In this document: piece after piece, positions 30,401-39,700 of the stretch
Layout: each line of letters starts with the position of its first letter
Numbering within the stretch: the stretch's first letter is position 1
NCBI GenBank assembly: GCA_949710005.1
Contig: OX453285.1
Span: 5,418,632 to 5,482,631, forward strand
DNA length: 64,000 nucleotides
Source of the DNA: Ricordea florida
Lineage: Eukaryota > Cnidaria > Anthozoa > Corallimorpharia > Ricordeidae
Reading direction: 5' to 3'
Program-made: the position numbers and the translations under genes
The notes under the pieces: generated by a model
Database searches by the model: none
What the model was told of the DNA's origin: nothing
What the model saw: the letters and a program-made list of their open reading frames with translations, nothing else

Positions 30401-32000
30401 AAGTATTTTGGTATCAAAAATTACCATTTTTTATCAGCACCTTCTAAAACTTTCGCCATGTTGTCGCCACGATGTGATAAAATCTTTCTACAAAATTCAC
30501 TGAGGTAGAGTCACTTAAACCCCAATTTCCTAAAAGGCAAAATGCACGAGAGGAAATCAAATCATCCCAAAGAAGCTAACTACAGTGTAAGCATTGCTTT
30601 TTCCTTTGTGGAAGGTAACCATGCCTGTGGGGAAATCTGTTTTTTTTTTTAACTACACGGAATAGTCCTGTCTTTTTCATCCGTGATCAAACCCTGCAGT
30701 TAGGAAAGCTAGCGCTACTGAAGAGTATTACGTGTTGTTTTACCATACATTTTAGTTCGAACTTTTTCTCCTGTGAATCAAACCATGGAAAGTGACGCTC
30801 CTTAGTGACTCTTCTTAACAGTACCGACTACACTGTGGCTTCTAACTTCTCTATCCGTGGATCAAACCAAGTAGCGAATCTAGATTTACTGAGAAAGCTA
30901 CTGAACAGTACTGTACTGTGGTACTGTTTGTTTTACTATACAGTATGGTTCTAACTTTTTCATCTGTGGATCAAACTATGCAATATGACCATTCTTTGGA
31001 AAGCTACTGAACAGTACTGTACTGTGGTACTATTTGATTTACTATACAGAATGGTTCTAACTTTTTCGTCTGTCGGTCACACCATGCAGTGTGACCATTC
31101 ATGGTACTTTGTTTAGGACATAAAGATGTCCCGGTTTGATGTTGATTAGTGCTTTTTTATTACACAGCCAAGTCCATAAAGTGCTACTCCTGCTACAGCC
31201 ATGTTGGCCTGGAGTGCAAGAGCACAATTATAGAGATCGACTGCAAGCCCCAAGGTCAACTCATTTACGACTCCTGTTTCACTGTTTCGAAACTAATGGA
31301 CTACCTATTCATAGGAATTAGACACGAGGAAATAAGAAATTGTTCGGTGTTTTCAGACTGTGCGTTTTGGGAAACGATTATGTGTTACAACCCTGACGGT
31401 TTTGTCAAGAACTGTTCGATCCATTGCTGTAAAGGAGATCTTTGCAACGGAATGAACAAAACTATGTTGAACTCAACCAGCACGATAACGCACGGAAATG
31501 TGAAGTCCTCACTGGCGCACAGTAACGTAACGAGCGCACCAATGATCGCGCATATAGCGAGCGCGGTAACGCAAATGGATAAATCACACTTCACGCGTTC
31601 CAGCGTTATAAGCTTAATAACTAGCATAGATGTTTCCAACACAATATATCATGCTGAAATCCCACCGACGACATCGCACACCGGGACGATAGTAAACCGG
31701 AACAAGACGAGCGCGCTATCTCGTGCGCCACTATTGAGAGCGAGCTCGCACGCGATATATTCTGGGATGAGAAACGTACTATCGACCACTTTGGAACAGA
31801 GTTTAATGGCTACTACATTACTCCAAAGGCTTAGCACTTCTTATCAAACTCTAGTTTCCCCTGCGAGTAAATTCAGTTCTGCAATAGAGACAGCTAGTCG
31901 GGTTGAAGCTGTTTATGCGGGTGCGGAGAAAATATCAGCTCAGCTTGTAACTGTCGCAATACTAATGTTAATACTGTTTGTTGTTTTCAAGTTTGCATGA
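27435..32000 (+). CDS. Ly6/uPAR (LU) domain protein A, probably GPI-anchored; two exons
   Basis: Exon 1 is 27435-27504 (ATG to a GTAAGT donor, 23 codons plus 1 nt). It encodes a hydrophobic signal peptide (MNKVFAVVSIVSCLSIF). Exon 2 is 31168-32000 after a TTATTACACAG acceptor, and the split codon restores Ala. The predicted protein is about 300 residues. The LU (three-finger) domain spans roughly residues 27-118, from IKCYSCYS to the diagnostic C-terminal CCKGDLCNG. A Ser/Thr-rich stalk of about 160 residues follows, with several N-glycosylation sequons (NKT, NST, NVT). The final 20 residues (QLVTVAILMLILFVVFKFA) are hydrophobic and end at the stop, as in a GPI-attachment signal. An AATAAA sits at 32034. 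The long stalk is unusual next to compact Ly6 proteins such as gene B. Function is unknown: LU proteins act as surface receptors, adhesion factors or channel modulators. Intron 1 contains 106-bp satellite arrays. Confidence 0.85.
27990..28322 (+). repeat. 106-bp satellite, ~3 units
   Basis: Three diverged units (CATTCTTTGGAAAGCTACTGAACAG, ACTATACAGTGTGGTTCT, CATCTGTGGATCAAAC) lie in intron 1 of Ly6 gene A. Confidence 0.85.
28430..30570. other. Ly6 gene A intron 1, mid part
   Basis: Apart from the hairpin at 29178-29238, this is AT-rich sequence without a recognisable exon, RNA gene or bounded repeat. Confidence 0.6.
29178..29238. repeat. Hairpin TAACCTGCGATCAGG...CCTGATCGCAGGTTA
   Basis: Perfect 15-bp inverted arms around an AT-rich spacer, with related scraps (AACCTGCGATCATTC) near 26780. 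A short MITE in intron 1 of Ly6 gene A. Confidence 0.7.
30573..31112 (+). repeat. 106-bp satellite array with conserved left flank (inverted partner of 40785-41110)
   Basis: GAAGCTAACTACAGTGTAAGCATTGC and the following ~330 bp are the reverse complement of 40785-41110. Three to four satellite units follow. The array ends about 55 bp before Ly6 gene A exon 2. Confidence 0.85.
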
Positions 32001-32033
32001 ACTTTGACGAGTTGAAGAATATTTGATATAAGA

Positions 32034-32039
32034 AATAAA
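32034..32039 (+). terminator. Polyadenylation signal of Ly6 gene A
   Basis: AATAAA 34 bases after the gene A stop codon, the first such hexamer downstream. Confidence 0.5.
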
Positions 32040-32394
32040 TAAGCAGTCAATAGTCAAACATGTCAAACGCAGCCGATTGTTACCGAAGATGGCGCGAGAT
32101 CTGGCGAACTGAATTCGTGAAACACGCCGTTGTTCAGGTATGTCCGGAAATGGAAATCGTGAAAATTAAATCTACCACAGAACACCATCATCAGGATTTT
32201 GTGAAGGGCCCTTATGGAGGAATATGTAACACTGTGGCCCTTTTGTTTGAGTATGGTAAATCTCATAGCTTTTAACTGAACTCCCAAACGTCCACCAGTG
32301 TTTCTATAACTCGATAGAAACACGGAAAATGTTTTCCATTTCTTAAATATTAATGGTACATATCGATCACTAAGACCTTAAAGTACAAGAAAAC

Positions 32395-32400
32395 TTTATT
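32395..32400 (-). terminator. Polyadenylation signal of Ly6 gene B
   Basis: AATAAA on the minus strand about 215 bases after the gene B stop. With the gene A signal it leaves about 355 bp between the two convergent 3' ends. Confidence 0.45.
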
Positions 32401-32615
32401 TAAAGATTAAAACTTTTACGAGCACATTATATTTGTTTTCGTCTATATTGCCTACGTAAGACTGGCCATTTTAAGTGCTTCCGTTTGCAGGTAAAAACAA
32501 TGAACACACTTCCCATTATCCAACAGCTAATTATAATTTTAAACTGAAGAGACTGCTCAAACAAAACGACACAACGCATGAGCAGGCTGTCAAAGTGCAC
32601 AGTGGTATTGTGCAA

Positions 32616-35600
32616 TTACATGGCATACAGCATGTACTTCAACAGAATGCAAACTGTGAGGAGCACGAGGGATGTCGTGACTTTGTTACCATAGGAAGTG
32701 TCACCGTTACACAGATCCCAATCGCAGCATTTATACATACAGTCGTTAAAGCTGCTGGAATTGAACAAGTCACAAACTGAAACAAGAATAGAAACAGAGT
32801 TGGTAAAGTTTAACATACCCTTACAACATTTTGACGTTGTCATTCTCAAGCCACATCCCACAACCCTACCAGTTTTCATCACCTTGGTAAAGTATGAACT
32901 GAATTTTATTTTATTTCAATATCAGAGGGGCAATAACGTTTTCGTCTGTGATTAAAAATTAAATTTTGACTTCTGTTTGAAAAGCTACTGTGCCACTGTT
33001 TGTTTTTATTACTATACAATATGGTTCAGTAACTCTTTCCTCTGTGGATCAAACCATGAAGTGTGATCATTCTTTGGAAAGCTACTGAACATGCAGTACT
33101 GTACTGTGGTACTGTTTGTTTTACTATATAGTATGGTTCTAACGTTTTCATCTGTGGATCAAACTATGCAGTGTGACAATTTTTGGAAAGCTACTGCACA
33201 GTACTGTACTCAGGGTGGTACTATTTGTTTTACTATAAAGTGTGGTGCTAACTTTTTCATCTGTGGATCAAACAGTGGCCTCTATCCACAATTACTATAT
33301 ATCAAATGAGCAACTTTGGCATTTTGAATGACCTGATTGGCTATTATCTCTCAGGATATTCACTAGTGATGGGACAGTTGAATAGTGCTAAAAATTTAGG
33401 GAAAGCCCTGTGCAAGTGAGGTTTAGCTAAATAACCAAAAAAAAAAAAATGGCCAGCTTCAATTCGCGCTGGAGAGCTTTTTCCGAGAGATGTCGCTGTG
33501 GTTGCTTCGTTGGTACTTACTAAACTGACAATTATTCTCTTCAATCTCGGTGAATATCGCCTGAAGAAATACCCTCCTTGCTCTTTGCTAAGCAATCTTT
33601 GCTCCCTCTTTTTAATCATACCATTATATTCATATTGTGAGGATAGTTTCTAAAGAAACTGGTGCTGCGTCGGTGGGAAATTGAAACACAAGAAATTGAC
33701 ATAAACAAACGAATATGATAAAGTTATACCACCGTAAGGTAAAAAGGAGGTGCTGACGTTTCGAGCGTTAGCGCCCTTCGTCGGAGCGAAGGGCTAACGC
33801 TCGAAACGTCAGCACTTCCCTTTTACCTTACGGTGGTATAACTTACTTAATCAATTCGTTTGATTATCCTAATTTCTCATTATACTTAAGAGTCATCCTA
33901 ACCTTTATACCCGGCACTGTACAATGGTGACTTGTTGAGGATCCCATTAATATTCAGCAATACAAACACCACAAAAAGCCACAAAAGTTGCTAGAAAAAC
34001 TACTGTTGTTTTCTCTTTTTTTGTAACAACCAGGAGCCCATTTAAACCCGGAGCTTGCAACTCCCATACTAGGTCTGTGAAACGGCGTTTTCACAAGTAA
34101 GGTTATTTTTAGATCGTCTCTCCCGCGAATTGGTTTGGGAGAGCCAATCACAAGCTAGTGCGTGATTGATATGTAGCTTGATAACCGCCTGTAGCGACAA
34201 CGAACATAGCCGACATACACGAGTCTTCATCGGAGTGTTCGGACAGCATTTCTGACGGTAGTCAAGGTATTTTACACAGAGAGTAGTAGCTCCGATGAGA
34301 TAACTGAGACAGCGGAAACAACTCTTTTTCGCGGGAGTGGCCGCTCTAAAAATAACCTTACTTGTGAAAACGCCGTTGCATAAACCTATAGCAGTTGCAC
34401 GCTCCGGGTAATGGGCTCCTGTAACAACACATTCACCTCGAATTCAGGTAATTTTACTATACAGTATAGTTCTAACGTTTTCATCTGTGGATCAAACAGT
34501 GGCCTCTATCCACAATTAATATATATCAAATGAGCAACTTTGGCATTTTGAATGACCTGATTGGCTCACTATCTCAGGATATTCACTAGTGCCGGGACAG
34601 GTGAAAAGTGCTGAAGATTTAGGGAAAGCCCTGTGCAAGTGAGGTTTAGCTAAATAACCAAAAAAAAAAAAAAATGGCCAGATTCAATTTGCGCTGGGGA
34701 GCTTTTTCCAAGAGATGTCGCTATGGTTGCTTCGTTGGTACTTACTAAAACAATTATTCTCTTCAATCTCGGTGAATATCGGCTGAAGAAACCTACCCTC
34801 CTTGCTCTTTGCGACTCGTAAATATTCTACCTACACTATGTTTCATTCACATTCCCTACTTCATAATCCACTATTATTATTATTATAGTTGTTCACTTTG
34901 CCCTATTAAATTAACAAGTTGACATCATTGCTAAGCAATGTTTGCTCCCTCTTTTTAATCATACCATTATACTCATATTGTGAGGATAGTTAATAAAGAA
35001 ACATAAGAAATTGAAACACAAGAAATTGGGATAAACAAACGAATTGATAAAGTTATACCACCGTAAGGTAAAAGGGAGGTGCTGACGCTTCGAGCGTTAG
35101 CCCGTTCGTCATTCGCTCCGACGAAGGCCTAACGCGCGAAACGTCAGCACCTCCCTTGTACCTTACGGTGGTATAACTTACTTAATCAATTCGTTTGATT
35201 ATCCCAATTTCTCATTATACTTAAGAGTCACTTTCCCTGTTGTACACTCATCCTCCCCTTTATACCCACTGTACAATGGTGACTGGGGAACCCATTAATT
35301 AAGTTGAAGATCCCATTCACCAATACAATAGAACACCACAAAAAGCCACAAAAGTTGCTAAAAAAAACTACTGTTATTTTCTCTTTTTTTGTAACAACAC
35401 ATTCACCTCAAATTCAGGTAGTAACTGTTTAACAGCCCATAACAGTAAAGTTAATATACTTACGGTCTATCACACTACCATCGCAGATGAAACTGCTTGA
35501 GCAGTTTTTCAGAATTAAGTTCTGCTTGATGATTGAGATTTCGATGGTTGCATTGAGGGTCGAGCAGCGGTCGAACCCAAACCCGCACTCGATCTCTTGT

Positions 35601-36728
35601 GGGTCATCATCGCAAGTTGCTTGACTCACTGCCGGGTTGTTGGTACACACGACACATTTTATGGAATAAGCTGAGAAATAAGAGTATAAAGAATCTATTA
35701 TATCTCATTGGTGTTCTTGCCGAGATTGTCCTTTGGCAACAAGACCACTTTTTAATTTAAATAGCTTTTCCAGGGATTCGTGCATGATACAGAAGCTTAG
35801 ATTTTTAAGTGTACAATAATACTAATACCAACACCAAGACCAATACCAACACCAACATCAATAACAACACTAACACACTTATACTAATACTAATGCTACT
35901 ACTAGTACTAATACTCATACTCAGACTAATACTTCTAATAATGATGCAAATGAATATATGAAAGACCATATATTTGAACTGCGGAGTAATATGTAATGAT
36001 ATTAATCGATCATCGCAGTTATGTACACAACTTAAACAGCTGTGGAATTAAAGTCTGAAAAAAATGATGATCAATTAATGTCATTACATATCACTCCGCA
36101 ATTCAAATATATGGTCTTTCATATATTCATTTGCATCATTCTTCTCCATCTACGGGTATATTATGAACTCACAACATGACCAGCTCCCAGTTGGCTTCAT
36201 AGCTCAGTTGGTAGAGCACTGCACCGGTATCGCAGAGGTCATGGGTTCGAATCCCGTTCAGGCCTGAGTTTTTTTTTTAGGCTTTAATTTCACAGCTGCT
36301 TAAGTTGACTACTAAAAATACTTGAACACCAGCACCGTACCAAAACCAATAAGAATAGGAATTCTAACACTAATACCAATAGCAATGTCAATGCCAATGC
36401 TAAATGCTAATGCTAATGTTAAGACTAACACTAACACTAACACAAATACTAATACTAATACTAATAATAATACTAATATTAATACTTAAACTAATACTAA
36501 TCATTATACTAATACTAATAATAATAATATATAATTATACTAATACTGATAATTATACTAATTCCTCGCGAAGCGAGGCCGAAGGCCGAGCGTAGCGAGG
36601 TTACTAATCGTGTCGGTTCCGGTTCAGACCACGTAGCTCGCAAGCCCGAGTAAATCGAGCCGAGAGTTTTTATATATGTATATATATTTAGCAATTATTC
36701 CACGAAATCGAGTCGTATATGAGCTAAT

Positions 36729-36761
<33 letters not shown>

Positions 36762-39700
36762 AGCTCATATACGACGAGATTGAGTGGAATAATTGTTTTA
36801 TTATATCTCTAAACCCTCGCTTATGAGACACTGGAATTAGTTTGTACGACAAGAATTGACTTTGTTATTGTTTTTGAACAGAACCATGTCAGTTGTCGAG
36901 CCGACATATTGTAGAGCCGATGTGTAACACTAATACCAATAGCAATGTCAATGCCAATGCTAAATGCTAATGCTAATGTTAAGACTAACACTAACACTAA
37001 CACAAATACTAATACTAATACTAATAATAATACTAATATTAATACTTAAACTTATACTAATCATTATACTAATACTAATAATAATAATATATAATTATAC
37101 TAATACTGATAATTATACTAATACTAATACTAATACTAACACTAATAATTATACTAATACTAATACTAATAATTGTACTAATACTAATACCAAGGCTTAT
37201 GCTATTGCTAATACTACCACGACTAATATAATAATGATAATAATAGAAAAATAAAGATAGAGGAAAAAAAAGAATGAGGACCTCAGGAAGGTGATTGCAA
37301 GAGTGTGGAGATTGAAAGAAAGTTAAAGTTGTGCCTGTTGTGACCTTAGCACTTTGAAGTGCATGTAAAAATAATCGATCTAATATCGATCTTAAGAAAA
37401 GTACTTGAAAATTGATGCGCTCCCCTAGTGGTAAATGAGGAGCGTAGTAATTTTTCAACATTCGCTACTAAAATATCCTGAGCTTGAGAATTTAAAAATA
37501 AACAACGCAAACTGTATTTTACTACAGAAGCACTACAATCAGCACTTAAGTGATGTTATCATCGGACTAGCACGAGTTCTCTAGTGGGAGAAACATTAGA
37601 TGCCTTACGCAGACACTACAGTAACTTTCGGAAAAGCAGAGCTTAAAAATCGTTTTCCTAGTCGTACCGGAGGAGAAATGAATGGTGTAAAGATTCACAG
37701 ATAAAAAGGGTAGAGCTACCTTGTGTAGTAGAACAAAGAGTACCACAGTAAAGTACTGTTGAGTAGCTTTTCAACGAATGGTCGCGTTGCATGGTTTGAT
37801 CCACAGATGAAAAAGGTAGAACCACACTGTATTAGTATAGTAAAACAAACAGCACCACAGTATAGTACTGTTCAGTAGCTTTACAACGAATGGTCACACT
37901 GCATGGTTTGATACACAGATGAAAAAGTTAGAACCACACTGTGTAGTAAAACAAAGAGTACGACAGTACAGTACTGTTCGATGTTCAGTAGCTTTCCAAA
38001 GAATAGTCGCACTGCATGGCTGGATAAACAGATGAAAAAGTTAGAACCACACTGTACAGTAAAACTAGCAGTACCATAGTACAGTACTGTTCAGTAGCTT
38101 TACAACGAATGGTCACACTGCATGGTTTGATCCACAGATGAAAAAGTTAGAGCCACGCTGTACAGTAAAACAAGCAGTACCACAGTGCACTACTGTTCAC
38201 TGAGTAGCTTTACAACGAATGGTCACACTGGATGCTTTGATCCACAGATGAAAAAAGTGAGAATCACACTATATAACATAAAACAAACAGTACCACAGTA
38301 TAGTACTGTTCGTAGCTTTCCAAAGAATAGTCACCCTGCATGGTTTGATCCACAGATGAAAAAGATAGAACCACACTGTATAGTAAAACAAACAGTACCA
38401 CACTACAGCACTGTTTAGTAGCTTTACAAAGAATGGTCACACTGCATGGTTTGATCCACAGATGAAAAAAGTGAGAACCACACTGTATAACATAAGACAA
38501 ACAGTACCACAGTATAGAACTGTTCGTAGCTTTCCAAAGAATAGTCACACTGCATGGTTTGATACACAGATGGATGATAAAGTTAGAACCACACTGTATA
38601 GTAAAACAAACAGTACCACAGTATAGTACTGTTCGTAGCTTTCCAAAGAATGGTCACACTGCATGGCTCGATCCACAGATGAAAAAGATAGAACCACACT
38701 GTATAGTAAAACAAACAGTACCACAGTACAGCACTGTTCAGTAGCTTTACAAAGAATGGTCCCACTGCATGGTTTGATCCACAGATGAAAAAAGTGAGAA
38801 CCACACTGTATAACATAAAACAAACAGTACCACAGTATAGTACTGTTCGTAGCTTTCCAAAGAATAGTCACACTGCATGGTTTGATCGTAGTTACTAAAA
38901 CGAGGAACCACCCAAAACGACCCAAAATGACCCAAAACGACCCACAACCATCCACACCGATCCACAACGAACCTAAAACGATCCACAACGACCCACAACG
39001 AACCAAAATATTCCAAAACGACCAAAAACGCCTTTGATAGTTTTTTTATAAATTAAACACTGACTTGTTGACTAAACTCGTCCCCAGGGCTCCCCTATGT
39101 TAAGATATCGATTTCGAAACATTTTGTGACAAGTTTGCCATGAATGAGCGAAAGTGAATCGATATTAAGTCGAAACATCATCGGATCTTCCTTGTCAATC
39201 TTCGGAAATTTTCGAAAAAAGTCGGAAAATCTTCGGAGACATTCGTACGACCTTCGGACAACATTTTTACAGAGCGGTCATATGAAAACGCAAACATAAA
39301 GTATCCATACTTGAGATATGTTCTTGGTCTTCCTGCAAGTCTGCCATCATCGACTACGCATGCATGCGTGGCAATGATTGGATCTGTATTTTCTCCCAAA
39401 TTGTAATTGTAATGGAGTTTCGTGGCTCTTCCCTTTGCCTCAGGAAGTCGTAAAGTGTGAAGTCTCCTCGGGGGTCAAGGAGAAGGAGCAAACAGCAGAT
39501 CACATAAAAAAACAAATCGCTGTCTTTGCGGACTCATTTTAAGACAAGGCATTTTCATAATTGGAGATACACCCCTCCTCATGCCGACCACCACCCCCCT
39601 CCTCCTTCAAAGCTCACGAAAAAACAATAAGTATAGGCATTCGCTCGACCTCAACAAAATTCCTCCTCGGTTCGTCTTCAGAATACCCCAGGTAAACATC

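Larger units (their letters stand above)
33225..35420. repeat. Local tandem duplication, two ~1-kb units
   Basis: Unit 1 (about 33225-34449) and unit 2 (about 34450-35420) share GTGGATCAAACAGTGGCCTCTATCC, AAATGGCCAG-TTCAATT, the Penelope-like palindrome and ACACCACAAAAAGCCACAAAAGTTGC. Unit 1 additionally contains the 390-bp MITE, and unit 2 keeps its empty site. The pair recurs at 52275-54480. Confidence 0.8.

Noticed and set aside
32060-32275. 71-codon plus-strand frame just after gene A (MSNAADCYRRWREIW)
   Set aside because: It lies between the two convergent 3' ends and shows no known domain. A GTATGT could be a donor after the first 28 codons, but no joined exon is convincing.
32475-32780. 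101-codon plus-strand frame (MLPFAGKNNEHTSHYP)
   Set aside because: It is antisense to Ly6 gene B exon 3 and its 3' UTR. The minus-strand reading has the LU motif and correct splice phases.
37075-39006. Frames of 75-153 codons on both strands ([19 protein letters not shown] type), also at 40332-40831 and 63220-63962
   Set aside because: They are translations of the 106-bp satellite and the GGTCGTTTTGG foldback arms. The 106-bp period is not a multiple of three, so no frame is maintained.
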